Shown in pieces: positions 1 to 8,607 of a DNA stretch of 49,261 nt. The notes below the pieces were generated by a model. It worked only from the letters and a program-made list of their open reading frames with translations, was not told the DNA's origin and searched no databases. Each line of letters opens with the position of its first letter. The first letter of the stretch is position 1. Source of the stretch: Planctomycetaceae bacterium (GTDB taxonomy: Bacteria > Planctomycetota > Planctomycetia > Planctomycetales > Planctomycetaceae). Both the position numbers and the translations under genes were made by a program. The stretch covers positions 1 to 49,261 of the forward strand of contig JAEUII010000373.1 in NCBI GenBank assembly GCA_016795145.1, written 5' to 3'.

Positions 1-1720
1 GACGCGGGTCTACGTCGGTCATGCCAGCGGACCGCTGGCCGGTCAGACGAACACGGACACCTTTACGTATGACCGAGCCGGCAGAATGCTGTCCGGTGTG
101 AAGGGGCGTTACAGCAACACCATCACTTTTACGTATGATGACCGTGGGCAGCAGACTCAGGAAACTCTGACGACTCACGGCCAGACGTACACAGTCGGCT
201 ACGTGAAGAACGTACTGGGCCAGACAACCCGACTCGTGTATCCGGACGGCTCGCTGGTGGACCGGGCCTACACGAATCGTGGTCAGCTGCAGTCGGTGAC
301 CTACACGCCCAATGGCGGCACGGCGTCATCGGTCGCCACCTTTACGTACGACGCCGGAGGGCGGGAAACGGCAAGAAATCTTGGCAACGGTCTGACGACG
401 ACGCGCAGCTATCTCGCCGACAACCAGATCCAGAGCATCGCCACGCCAACGGTGGAAACCCTGACGTACACGTATGATGCCAACAAGAATCCCACGAGCG
501 AAACCCGCTCCGGTGTGATGGCGCCGTACTCGTGGTCGACCGGCAGCACTGGCTATGACGATGAAGACCGGCTGGTGAACTGGTCGAGAACCAACGGAGA
601 CAGCCAGACCTGGAACCTGTCCCCCGTGCACGACTGGAACAGCACCACGATCAACGGCGCGACACAGACCCGCACGCACGGACCGGCGCATGAACTGCTG
701 ACGATGTCGGGCGCTCAGGTGACGAACAGTCCGCGGACGCTGACGTATGACACCAAAGGCAACATGACCACCGACGACCGCGGCTGCGGCATGACGTGGG
801 ACTTTGACAACATGCTGCAGAGCTTTGCGGCCAACGGCGTCACCGATCTCAAGAATGCCACCTACGAATACGACGCCATCGGCAGACGCGTCGCCAAGAA
901 TGTCGCGGAAACCGGAGGAACACACACCACCGTCTTTGTGCAGGCCGGGCAGCAGGTCACCTGTGAGTACACACCGGGAAATGCTGCGACAGACTGTGAT
1001 CGAAAGTATGCCTACGGGACGTATATCGATGAAGTCCTCAATTACGTCGACGCCACACCTGCGACGGAAATCAGGTACTGGCTCATGCAGAATCGACAGT
1101 GGAGCACGTATTCTACTATCGCAAGTGACGGTAACGCAACGAGCCGCTGGTTTTATAGCCGCCATGGCGAGAGACGAAATCAATTTGGGAATGGTGACCT
1201 CGTTCTATGCTCACTGGGATTCACTGGCCGGCAGATTGACTGCGAATCCGCTATCTATAGTTTCAGAAATCGACAGTTCTCTGTATCTGTTGGTAGTTTC
1301 CTCCAGCGCGACGAAATGAAGTTTGTCGATGGGGCGAATCAATACTCTGCATATTTTGCAAAGAGTGGCTTAGATCCTAGTGGCAATAGGACTCATCTGG
1401 TCGGCAATACCGTCGACGCAAATGGGAGAAAAGTGCCGATCCACTGGGACGACGAAGGCTGCTGGTACTTACACTGCGAATTTGGCATAGGGTGTTTCAA
1501 AGTTTCAATTCCGTGTCCAAACACGCCAGACCCACCACCAAAACCACCTGGAATGTTGTGTTGCGCGGCCAGCGGCGTTTGCACATTCATGGCCATTGAT
1601 GTCGCTGCTCCTGAGCTTAGTGACTTGTTTCCACCAAAATGGGTTGTCTGGAGGTCATTTCAAAACTGCCGTAAGCATATTTTCAGGCAGGCCCAGTGTA
1701 CGAATCCTTCAAAGAGGTGA
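1..1720 (+). CDS. RHS/YD-repeat protein, 5' partial, tip interrupted by IS
   Basis: The frame is open from base 2, so the start lies left of the window. The visible part has repeated YD motifs of the type TYDxxG (TFTYDDRG, TFTYDAGG, TYTYDAN, TLTYDTKG, TYEYDAIGRR), which form the beta-cage shell of RHS proteins. The core ends near base 1380 with an LDPSGN motif, the usual hinge before a variable C-terminal tip. The tip here is Cys/Pro rich with no recognisable toxin motif. From about base 1655 the frame runs into the 3' end of an IS5-type transposase on the other strand, so the last 20 or so residues are read-through and the native tip is lost. RHS proteins are large surface or secreted proteins that deliver toxic tips to neighbouring cells; that role is family knowledge. 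A 751-bp part of the core recurs inverted at 11841-12591. Confidence 0.9.
   Translation, partial: TRVYVGHASGPLAGQTNTDTFTYDRAGRMLSGVKGRYSNTITFTYDDRGQQTQETLTTHGQTYTVGYVKNVLGQTTRLVYPDGSLVDRAYTNRGQLQSVTYTPNGGTASSVATFTYDAGGRETARNLGNGLTTTRSYLADNQIQSIATPTVETLTYTYDANKNPTSETRSGVMAPYSWSTGSTGYDDEDRLVNWSRTNGDSQTWNLSPVHDWNSTTINGATQTRTHGPAHELLTMSGAQVTNSPRTLTYDTKGNMTTDDRGCGMTWDFDNMLQSFAANGVTDLKNATYEYDAIGRRVAKNVAETGGTHTTVFVQAGQQVTCEYTPGNAATDCDRKYAYGTYIDEVLNYVDATPATEIRYWLMQNRQWSTYSTIASDGNATSRWFYSRHGERRNQFGNGDLVLCSLGFTGRQIDCESAIYSFRNRQFSVSVGSFLQRDEMKFVDGANQYSAYFAKSGLDPSGNRTHLVGNTVDANGRKVPIHWDDEGCWYLHCEFGIGCFKVSIPCPNTPDPPPKPPGMLCCAASGVCTFMAIDVAAPELSDLFPPKWVVWRSFQNCRKHIFRQAQCTNPSKR
350..1100 (+). repeat. RHS core inverted repeat, arm 1 (751 bp)
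   Basis: This stretch matches 11841-12591 on the opposite strand. Both ends can be placed exactly and both arms are 751 bp, so there is no net indel. About 12 of 250 encoded residues differ by eye. The arms lie inside two RHS genes in opposite orientation and share the same reading frame. Confidence 0.9.
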
Positions 1721-2400
1721 GCATGGCGCTCGTGGCGTGCGAGAAGCCGTCGGTCATACTGCAGCCAGCTGATGGTTCGTTCCACTTTCCAGCGGCGACG
1801 GTAGCGTCTGAGCTTTCGGCCATCCTGCCGGGACGGCTTCTTTCTTCCTTCTCGGTGCGGAGTGACAAGTTCAATCCCTCGCTGTTCCAGAGCATCCCGC
1901 AGCCAGTCTGCATCAGCAGCTTTGTCGTAAAGCAGATAGGGAATTCTCTTCTTCGTCACGCGGATGTCCACAAGTGTCTCAATCGTGTTGACTTCTGCAT
2001 CCTGAGCCGAAGTCGTGAAAGCAGAAATCGGAATGCCGGTGGCATCCGTCAGCAACATGACCTTGGTGCCTTTTCCCTTCTTGGTCTTGCCAACCTCAAG
2101 ACCCCCTTTTTTGCAGGCGAAAAGGTGCCATCACCCATTGCCTGCGACCAGTGCAAAAGCCCTCGCCGGTCCATTCGACTGATCAGACGCCGCCACGCCT
2201 CCACGATCAGCCCGGCTTCCGTCCATTCTTTGTGGCGTCGCCAGCACGTGGAAGGTGACGGATACCGATCGGGAAGATCTTCCCAGCGTCCACCGTTCCT
2301 CAGGATCCAGAAGATTCCTTCAAGGCAGGCACGAGCATCGACTCGAGGCCGCCCGCCTTTGGGTGTGGGAATCTGTTGCCCACATTCTCTTACAAGTGGA
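1660..2400 (-). pseudogene. IS5-family transposase, two frames joined by -1 slippage, 5' end unclear
   Basis: The upstream frame encodes the N-terminal region common to two-frame IS5 transposases (PTPKGGRPRVDARAC, then LRNGGRWEDLPDRYPSPSTC, up to GDGTFSPAKKG). The downstream frame (1660 to about 2112) continues with KGTKVMLLTDATGIP and the Asp/Glu part of a DDE domain (RRRWKVERTISWLQ). The frames meet at A AAA AAG, a classic -1 slippery heptamer, so one full-length transposase is expected from a frameshift. I see no ATG, GTG or TTG in frame at a sensible place upstream of PTPKGG, and another frame there is closed by a stop. The 5' end may therefore be damaged, and for that reason I call it a pseudogene. 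Confidence 0.75.
2106..2112 (-). promoter_or_regulatory. programmed -1 frameshift heptamer (A AAA AAG)
   Basis: On the minus strand the first transposase frame reads GCA AAA AAG GGG. Shifting back one base gives AAA AAA GGG GGT and continues straight into the second transposase frame. This matches the X XXY YYZ rule for -1 ribosomal slippage used by many IS elements. Confidence 0.8.
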
Positions 2401-2450
2401 AGTCCAGCCGCGCCCTGTGTTGGCGCAGACCCTTTTTAAGGTTTGACACA

Positions 2451-3092
2451 TTGGCAACCGTATTTCATAATGCCTACATTGAACGGCTTATTGACGTCCT
2501 TAATTCTTCTATCGAATGTGAACTATCTGTCTTTAGGAGAGCTTGGGGAAAAGCGATTAACGGCGACCTCGCAATAGCGATTGCCCCACATGTCGGCGGC
2601 GTTTTGGTTTCCGCTTTCCATCGCATTTCGCAAGTTAGCGCTACAAGTGACGATGACCAATGGTATCTACCCTCGCTCGGATTGATGACAACTTTGCGGC
2701 AACTCTTTGACATTGGGCAAGCTCCAGATTCTCTTCTGTCCCAAGTGGCTGTTTCGTTTACGGGGATGAACTTAGCATATCTGGCTTCATCAGTTCGTTA
2801 CTTGGTAGACGCCCCATACAGACTGCTGGAGCTTTCAGTGCCATCTTTTGTCCCACTTATGACTCGAGAAGATGCCAATTTGTGTTTCATCCGGGGGGCG
2901 GAGACGCTAACGCTAAGGTCGCTTTTGTGTCTAGCTATCGTCGTGGGCTCAGATTGCATGTTATCGGTTGCTAGAGCAGCTTCTGGAGTCCTTGATGCAA
3001 GCGAGAAGGACCTCTTCAAAACTCTGGCGCAACGTATTCTGCTAACGACGGATTCGTCTTATGCACTCCGAATGCTTGTTCAGGAGCTTTAG
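2451..3092 (+). CDS. hypothetical protein beside the disrupted RHS tip
   Basis: I do not recognise this protein of about 213 residues. It is mostly helical in appearance, with a hydrophobic middle (APHVGGVLVSAFHRI, TLRSLLCLAIVVG) and no signal peptide. The frame extends back into the IS region, so the chosen TTG at 2451 is only the first start beyond the element, and the true N-terminus may have been cut off. It follows the RHS gene in the same orientation, where immunity genes of polymorphic toxins normally sit. An immunity role would fit the position but nothing in the residues proves it. It looks AT-richer than the adjacent RHS gene, which suits accessory DNA. Confidence 0.5.
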   Translation: MATVFHNAYIERLIDVLNSSIECELSVFRRAWGKAINGDLAIAIAPHVGGVLVSAFHRISQVSATSDDDQWYLPSLGLMTTLRQLFDIGQAPDSLLSQVAVSFTGMNLAYLASSVRYLVDAPYRLLELSVPSFVPLMTREDANLCFIRGAETLTLRSLLCLAIVVGSDCMLSVARAASGVLDASEKDLFKTLAQRILLTTDSSYALRMLVQEL

Positions 3093-3461
3093 TGGACTGT
3101 CAGACCGAGCACGATCTTCTCGGCACACTGCGGATGCGTACTTTCGGCTTCGCAGTTTGAGGTGTGAGGTGTATGGTGTGGTTTGTGACGACCGCAGCCA
3201 GCGAATCGCTGCGATGCCGCAATGTCACTCCACCGAATTCCCAGAACGCTTTCTGAAATCCGGTGCTGAGCGATTCAATTGCGGAATGTCAGTACGCAGT
3301 GATAAAACAAATGATCAAAACGCTGACCGGCGGTCTTCACGCCCAACTCATTGCAGTTTGTGAAGTCGCTCGCTGCCAGCTGCCCGGGATGATGCTCCTG
3401 ACTGAAGTACACCGTCTTCCCGGGGCCGCGCGTAAGCGCCTGATGAAGAGCATGTGAGTTA
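3093..3461. other. intergenic stretch without a supported gene
   Basis: Short open frames exist on both strands but none has a recognisable motif or start signal. The right part (about 3462-3491) likely holds the outer end of the IS256-type element whose transposase remnant follows. Confidence 0.5.
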
Positions 3462-3491
3462 CTTCCCAATGTTGTGTTCAGGGAGAATTGG

Positions 3492-3794
3492 TCAGGCGAC
3501 GATTTCGGTATGAGTTGTAGGGAGTTGGGAGGCAGGTGACGACTGTTCATTGAGTGACTGTTCGTTGACTCCGTTGATGAAGCGGACGCCTTGATGAGGT
3601 CCGGGATGTGCTGATGACCTCGCAGTTTGCGCCAGCCTTGAGAGGCACTCTCGGCCAACTTGAAGAGCATTACCAGCGAGGCTTTCGCACTTCCGTTATT
3701 CCTTGTCTTGTGATGTCTCAGACGGATTGTGGCAAACGTGCTTTCGATCGGGTTCGTTGTGCGAATGTGACACCAGTTCTCCGATGGGAAATCG
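3492..3794 (-). pseudogene. IS256-family (mutator) transposase, C-terminal remnant
   Basis: On the minus strand the sequence reads FPSENWCHIRTTNPIEST, then FATIRLRHHKTRNNGS, then MLFKLAESASQGWRKLRG. This is the C-terminal end of IS256-type transposases, including the conserved TNPIES motif near the catalytic Glu. Around 3588-3591 one base is missing. Before it the frame reads HIPDLIK and after it a shifted frame reads GVRFINGVNEQSL and ends at TGA (3492-3494), as an intact family member would. The 5' part stops exactly at the left end of the IS66 element. The gene is therefore a truncated, frameshifted relic. Its missing half is not present beyond the right end of IS66. Confidence 0.85.
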
Positions 3795-3811
3795 GTAAGC
3801 GCCTGGTCAAC
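3795..3811 (+). repeat. IS66 left terminal inverted repeat
   Basis: Reads GTAAGCGCCTGGTCAAC and pairs with the reverse complement of 8912-8928. Confidence 0.8.
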
Positions 3812-5003
3812 AGCATGCTAATCGTCTGAGCACCGCTCGCGTTCCAGCTGGCGTCGCTCGGCGATGGTCCAGCGGTGTTGCGGGGTGTTGCGGGTGGGAG
3901 AGCAGCCAGGTGTGGGGCAGGAGGGATTCGAGCGAGGCGCCGCGGGGCAGCTGGGTCAGCACGTCTTTGAGCCAGGCCCAGGGTTCCACGAGATTCGCTT
4001 TGCAGGTGGCGATCAGCGACATCAGGATCGCCGCTCGCTGACCAGCGGGCTTGCTGCCGACGAAGAGCCAGTTCTTGCGGCCGATGGCTACAGGCCGCAT
4101 GGCACGTTCGGACGCGTTGTTGTCGATCGAGAGATCGCCGTCTTCGAGATAGCGATTTAGCGCGGTCCATTGATTGAGCGTGTACCTGGCAGCTTTGCCG
4201 GACAGGCTCTTCGGAAGAAAGACCTCGGCATCCAGCCACTTCTTCAGATCATCCAGCAGCGGACGCGCGACTTCTCTTCGCGCAGCAAGCCGCGCAGCAG
4301 CGGACAGTTCGCGAGTGTCGCTTTCCACCTTATAGAGTTTTGTGATCACGGCCAGCACATGATGAGCACGCTGCGGATCCTCTTCCCGCGCCTTATGCCA
4401 GTAGCGACGACAGTGAGCCCAGCAGGCCACTTCAATGATCGTGCCTCCCGAGTCCAGATAGATTCCATCGTAGCCACCATAAGCATCCGCCTGCAGGTAG
4501 CCTGAGTACTCACGAAGAAACTCCTGCGGCCCCTTGCGTTCTCGCGACACCGTGAAGTCATACACCTCAAACGGATGATCACTGTCACCAAGGTACGCCC
4601 AGAAGCGCGCCGGTCGTGAGCCACCTTCGGCAGTCGCATCGATCAGCTTCACAGAAGTATCATCCGTCTGAATGATCTTTGACTGCAGCACCAGCGACTT
4701 CATCAGTTCGTACAGCGGCCTGGCCACATCGGCCACGGCCGACATCCAGTCATACAGCGTGCTGCGGTTCAAATTCACACCGCCGCGCGACAGGATGTCT
4801 TCCATGCGATAGCCCGGCAGATGATCGCCGAATTTTCCGACGACCACTCCGGCCAGCAAACCTGGAGCCGCGAGACATTTCTCGATCGATTCAGGAGGTT
4901 TGGGAGCCGTGATGAGTTTTGCCTCGTCATGCTTCGCCGGACACGCATACACGGCTCGTTTGTGGACGATCCGCTTGAGCCGCGATGGTTCATAGTCCAG
5001 CTG
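3807..5003 (-). pseudogene. tnpC: IS66 transposase TnpC, C-terminal part
   Basis: This is the catalytic part of the IS66 DDE transposase. The Asp/Asp/Glu motifs are visible as IQTDDTSVKL, LQADAYGGYDG and IDNNASERAMRP, and there is a conserved CWAHCRRYWHKA segment. The frame can be followed upstream to LDYEPSRLKRIVHKRA and then ends at base 5003, where the inserted element starts. The other half is at 6756-7274. Rejoining them at one copy of the 5-bp duplication restores SEQLDYEPS without frame change. The stop is close to the left IS66 end, as in complete IS66 copies. Confidence 0.9.
4999..5003. repeat. 5-bp target site duplication, left copy (AGCTG)
   Basis: AGCTG directly precedes the inserted element and recurs directly after it at 6751-6755. 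One copy belongs to the intact IS66 tnpC codons for Gln-Leu. Confidence 0.85.
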
Positions 5004-5023
5004 TGTTCGGCGTCAATTAGAAG
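5004..5023 (+). repeat. terminal inverted repeat of nested element, left
   Basis: Begins TGTTCGGCGTCAA and aligns to the reverse complement of 6731-6750 with 14 of 20 identities. Confidence 0.75.
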
Positions 5024-5094
5024 GCATGGTCGCAGTGACTCACGTTTTTGGATACTGAGTCGCATCTGTTGCCTCATTGGGATATTACCGTCCC

Positions 5095-5100
5095 GAGGAG
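5095..5100 (+). promoter_or_regulatory. ribosome binding site deciding the transposase start
   Basis: GAGGAG lies 7 bases before ATG 5108. The upstream in-frame ATG at 5048 has no such signal. Confidence 0.6.
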
Positions 5101-5107
5101 TCAATTT

Positions 5108-6583
5108 ATGGACAGACGTGCGAAAGTCGAATTGGTGGAAGTTTTGCGTGATCGCTACGTGGCTTCGGAGAGGCAAGCCAAATCGCGAATTCTGGACGAG
5201 CTTGTGCAAATTACTGGTTACCACCGGAAATATGCCCTGCGATTGTTGAGGGAAAACAGGCCCCCGTCCGTTGCCGCAGCTCAAGGGCGAAAGCGGATCT
5301 ATGGCGATGCGGTCAAAGAAGCTTTGATCGTACTCTGGGAGGCGTCGGACCGAATTTGCGGTAAACGTCTCAAGGCCATTCTTCCTGAATTAGTGAGATC
5401 CCTTGAGAATCATGAACACCTGAGACTCGATGTCCATGTGCGCGAGCTCTTGCTGGCAGTGAGTGCAGCTTCAATTGATCGCCTGCTGAAAGACATTCGG
5501 TCCAAAGCGAACGGCCGGAGCCGACGCCGACCCATTCGCAAGGTACGCAGCCAGGTTCTCGTGAAGACATTCGCGGACTGGGAGAACGTCGAGCCAGGTC
5601 ATCTGGAGATCGACTTCGTCGCACATTGTGGCGGAACGCTGGTTGGTTCCTTCATTCACAGTTTTGTGATTACGGATGTCGCGTCTGGCTGGACTGAGGC
5701 CACGCCGTTGCTGGCTCGAGAACAATCGTTAGTGGTCGAGGGACTCGATGTCATGCGTGGGCAACTTCCCATGCCGCTGCTGGGAATCAACTCGGACAAC
5801 GACAGCGCATTCATCAACGAGTCTTTGATCACGTACTGCACAGAGCAGAAGATTGTTTTTACACGATCGCGTCCATACCGAAAGAATGATCAGGCATGGA
5901 TTGAACAGAAGAATGGAGCGGTGATTCGACGTTTTGTCGGCTACGCGCGGTACTCTGGGCCTGTCGCGGGGCAGACAATTGCAAATCTCTATCAAAATTT
6001 GCGACTGTATTTGAACTATTTCCAGCCCTCGTTCAAGCTGCTAAGCAAACATCACGAAGGGAGCAAGGTGAAGAAATCATATGCGAAACCTGCGACGCCA
6101 TGTGATCGACTGATTGCAGATCCAAGAGTGCAATCAAAGCTCAAAGAAGCATTAATGGCGACACGGGCGAAACTGGATCCGATGGCACTGCTTCACAATC
6201 TGCGAATGGCGCAATCGGCTTTGGCATCACTGGCATTTCCCGGTACAGTGAACGACGAGCAGGAACGGGAACTCGATCAGTTTCTGGCTCAGCTTCCGCG
6301 TCTCTGGGAACAGGGTGAGGTGCGTCCAACCCATCGCCAATCACCCACCAAGGAACGCGATTACAGAACCCGCAAAGATCCATTCGCAGGCGTCTGGTCA
6401 GAAATCTTGTCATGGCTGGAGAAGGAGCCGGACGCGACCGGTCAATCCCTCTTTGCAAGACTGCAGGAGGCACATCCAGGGAAATTCACCGACGGTCAGG
6501 TCCGTACCCTTCAACGGCGAGTCCGAAAGTGGCGGCACATTATGGCGAAGCAATTGATTTACAACACACCCACGGCCACGTGA
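5108..6583 (+). CDS. DDE transposase with integrase-type catalytic core
   Basis: This 491-residue transposase catalyses movement of the nested element. A helix-turn-helix-like N-terminus (about 5-45, with ILDELVQITGYHRKYALRLL) precedes a retroviral-integrase-like core. Its three acidic residues are seen in HLEIDFVAHCGG, GINSDNDSAFIN and QAWIEQKNGAVIRR. A C-terminal region with YAKPATPCDRLIAD and basic segments follows. The start at 5108 is preferred over an in-frame ATG at 5048 because GAGGAG lies 7 bases upstream. The frame is uninterrupted and all three catalytic residues are present. Both ends of the element and the target duplication also survive, so this is the only element in the island that looks potentially active. 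Confidence 0.9.
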   Translation: MDRRAKVELVEVLRDRYVASERQAKSRILDELVQITGYHRKYALRLLRENRPPSVAAAQGRKRIYGDAVKEALIVLWEASDRICGKRLKAILPELVRSLENHEHLRLDVHVRELLLAVSAASIDRLLKDIRSKANGRSRRRPIRKVRSQVLVKTFADWENVEPGHLEIDFVAHCGGTLVGSFIHSFVITDVASGWTEATPLLAREQSLVVEGLDVMRGQLPMPLLGINSDNDSAFINESLITYCTEQKIVFTRSRPYRKNDQAWIEQKNGAVIRRFVGYARYSGPVAGQTIANLYQNLRLYLNYFQPSFKLLSKHHEGSKVKKSYAKPATPCDRLIADPRVQSKLKEALMATRAKLDPMALLHNLRMAQSALASLAFPGTVNDEQERELDQFLAQLPRLWEQGEVRPTHRQSPTKERDYRTRKDPFAGVWSEILSWLEKEPDATGQSLFARLQEAHPGKFTDGQVRTLQRRVRKWRHIMAKQLIYNTPTAT

Positions 6584-6629
6584 ACCTCGATCGTCTGTTT
6601 CATGAATGCTCAGCACATGACTCGCCGCA

Positions 6630-6674
6630 GCCGGAAATGCCCTGTCTCGCGGCGCTCGACAGGGCATTTCCGGC
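6630..6674. terminator. 17-bp perfect hairpin after the transposase
   Basis: Bases 6630-6646 are perfectly complementary to 6658-6674 with an 11-nt loop. It lies 46 bases past the transposase stop and inside the element. No T-run follows on either side, so it may terminate transcription inefficiently or block read-in from outside. Confidence 0.6.
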
Positions 6675-6730
6675 AGTCCTTTATCCCATTCCCGATGGTA
6701 ACATTTCAAAATGAGGCAACACGAACGGCA

Positions 6731-6750
6731 CTTCTTGTTGTCGCTAAGCA
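6731..6750 (-). repeat. terminal inverted repeat of nested element, right
   Basis: The reverse complement begins TGCTTAGCGACAA and pairs with the left end. Confidence 0.75.
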
Positions 6751-6755
6751 AGCTG
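6751..6755. repeat. 5-bp target site duplication, right copy (AGCTG)
   Basis: Identical to 4999-5003. It marks the right junction with IS66 tnpC. Confidence 0.85.
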
Positions 6756-7274
6756 TTCACTGATCTCATAGCGAATGACTGGCATTGGCTTACCGTCGAT
6801 CGGACACAGGCGTTCCGCTTCCGGAAGCTCATGCACAATCTCTTCCGTTGGCAGATTGTCCGGAATGATGCGACGGCCGTGTTTCTACTTCTTGCGGGCC
6901 GCGGGCTTTGTCGCTGCGTTCTGGTCTGGCTGTGTCTCTTCGGTCCGTGCTGCTTCTTCGATGAGCTGCTCCAGTTCACCGAGTTCAAACAGCAGCAGCT
7001 GATTGGGATCCAGACGCTCGCGCTTCTTCCCCTTGAGTGCCTGCAGCAGTTCTTTGATTGTACGTTCGCTTCGCTCCAGCTCTTTCTTCTGCTTTGTAAC
7101 CGTCGATGTCAGTTCGATTGTCTGCTGTTTCGCGATGACAACTTCACGCTTTGCCTGTTCAGCTTCCTGACGAAGTGCTTCCTTCTCTGCGAGCATCGTT
7201 TGCATCTGCCGATGTTGCTCAAGCAGCATCGTCCGAAGCTCTTCAATCGCAGTTGGCAGCTGGTTCCGTTTCAT
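6756..7274 (-). pseudogene. tnpC: IS66 transposase TnpC, N-terminal part with amber stop
   Basis: Starting at ATG 7274, this is the TnpC leader: a coiled coil rich in Glu, Gln and Lys (MLLEQHRQMQTMLAEKEA), then LLQALKGKKRERLDPNQ, which is typical of IS66 TnpC, then RIIPDNLPTEEIVHELPEAE and CPIDGKPM. An in-frame TAG at 6885-6887 interrupts it between ARKK and KHGRRIIP, so the gene was already nonsense-mutated, or became so after the insertion at 6755/5004. The remaining half is at 3807-5003. Together they would make about 570 residues, close to the family size. Confidence 0.88.
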
Positions 7275-7282
7275 GCATGTTA

Positions 7283-7501
7283 TTACGCGCGACCATCAGT
7301 TTTGTTGGAACTTATCTCAGCAGATTTTTGCTTCTGACATAACTTTTCCGGCAGCGCAAAACGAGTCCGGCGCTGCACGCTGCTCAGGTCAATTCCATCC
7401 AGCAGACAAGACAGTTCTTCCGCGCTGACAGAGCAGCTTGTGGCATCCGAATGCGGCCTGAGGTCACTCGGAAACTGGAAGCTGCCGCGCTCCAGTCGCT
7501 T
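7283..7501 (-). pseudogene. tnpB: IS66 accessory protein TnpB, C-terminal fragment
   Basis: About 72 residues match the end of IS66 TnpB: KRLERGSFQFP, a Ser-rich spacer, then EELSCLLDGIDLSSVQRRTRF. The stop is 8 bases before tnpC, the usual tight spacing in IS66. The N-terminal two thirds are missing and the sequence upstream is the recombinase fragment, so this gene is broken. Confidence 0.8.
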
Positions 7502-7562
7502 GTAGTTGGCATCACAAGACGTCCTTTTCGACCTCATTACAGGATTTGGATACGGCACTGCA

Positions 7563-8607
7563 TCACGTGGCTGATTGCGAGATGCAGACTTTTTGTCTTG
7601 CGCGGCGTTTTTTCGGCACGACAAGTTCCGGGTGTTTGGCTGCAAACCAGGATGGTTTCTTGTCCGCCAGTATGCGTAGTCGTTGCAGTTCATCCTGATC
7701 GGCCCAGACAACCAGGTGCTTCCCTGACGGAGTACGGCGATGGTGTATCCAGCCATGTTTGACCCAGTAATGGATCTTCACCGCAATGACCCCAAGCTCC
7801 TTTGCCAGGTCGGAGATCCACCGCTCGTTCTGCTTAAGGCTATTCTCCTAATACAACTCACCGGCAAGTCCCAATCGGCGAATCAGCTCTCCAATGCTTC
7901 CTTTGGTGAACTTACCTCGACGCCGGGGCGGTACGAATCCCTCGCGATTCAGTTTGTCGGCGATCTGAAAGTGATGGAGGCCTTCCGCATGAAGCGTTCC
8001 AGACCTGCCCGACATCTTCGGCGAGCGCGCCAATTCGATGCCGCTCGTCCGAGCTGAGGGTTGCCGGTTGTTGTCGCAGAAAGCGATTGTATTCCTCCTC
8101 CGCTTCGCGTTGTCGCTTTAGGGCATTTTCCCAGCGAGCTTCAAGCGTGCGTGCAACAAGCCGGTTTTCTGGTTCGGTCAGATGATACTGCCGTTCCGCT
8201 CGCATGGCTTCCTGCTGCACACGCTCCAGTCGCAGGTGCCACTGATCGTGAAGGCGTTTGCGATCACGCTCGACATTTTCAATTGCCTGAAAGCTCAATT
8301 CCAGAGCGGCTGGTTCCAGCGCGCGCAGCACTTCGCGTGTGACAAGATCGTCGATAGTCGTTGCTGCAATGCGTCCACACGGTTCCCGGAGTTCTGCCAC
8401 CGCATCCGTGTAATACTCGTTGCATTGGTAGCAGGGCTTTTTGTCGCCCGGGTATCGCGTATTCATATGGTGGCCACATTGGCCGCAAACGACCAAACCT
8501 GAGAGCAGCGCCTCGCCATGTCGTGGTGCACCACGAGAGCCCTTCATCGCGCGGTTTTGCTTCAGTTGCTCCTGATTCTCCAGGTACTGCTCCCACGAGA
8601 TGTAAGC
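7563..8607 (-). pseudogene. large serine recombinase, C-terminal fragment with internal deletion and frameshifts
   Basis: The fragment reads YISWEQYLENQEQLKQNRA, then a zinc-ribbon CGQCGHHMN...CYQC, a long coiled coil (RLHDQWHLRLERVQQEAMRA), ENRLVARTLEARWENAL, and, after a break and frame change near 8033, FQIADKLNREGFVPPRRRG. A further shift leads to WVKHGWIHHRRTPSGKHLV and VVWADQDELQRLRIL, a helix-turn-helix-like end. These are in the order known for large serine recombinases. The catalytic resolvase domain is absent, and the stretch expected between WNA and FQIADK is missing. The fragment replaces the IS66 region from the end of tnpA into tnpB. Confidence 0.8.

Larger units (their letters stand above)
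1652..2440 (-). mobile_element. IS5-type insertion sequence, right end unresolved
   Basis: This is an insertion sequence carrying a two-phase transposase on the minus strand. It lies at the 3' end of the RHS gene. Its left boundary is near 1652-1662, just past the transposase stop. I could not find a matching inverted end near 2400-2450, so the right boundary is approximate and that end may be degraded. Confidence 0.75.
5004..6750 (+). mobile_element. DDE insertion element nested inside IS66 tnpC
   Basis: The element is 1747 bp with imperfect 20-bp terminal inverted repeats (14 of 20 match; both start TG and share GCG, CAA and AGAAG blocks) and a perfect 5-bp target duplication. It encodes one long transposase and a strong hairpin after it. 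The reading frame of the interrupted gene fixes both ends to the base. I cannot assign it to a named IS family from sequence reading; it resembles unclassified (NCY-type) elements with an integrase-like catalytic core. Confidence 0.85.

Noticed and set aside
326..1183. Open frame of 285 codons opposite the RHS gene
   Set aside because: Antisense shadow of the YD-repeat frame. The same shadow appears opposite the second RHS core at 11851-12654.
1696..2439. Open frame of 247 codons across the IS5 region
   Set aside because: Reads antisense to the transposase, whose motifs are clear on the minus strand.
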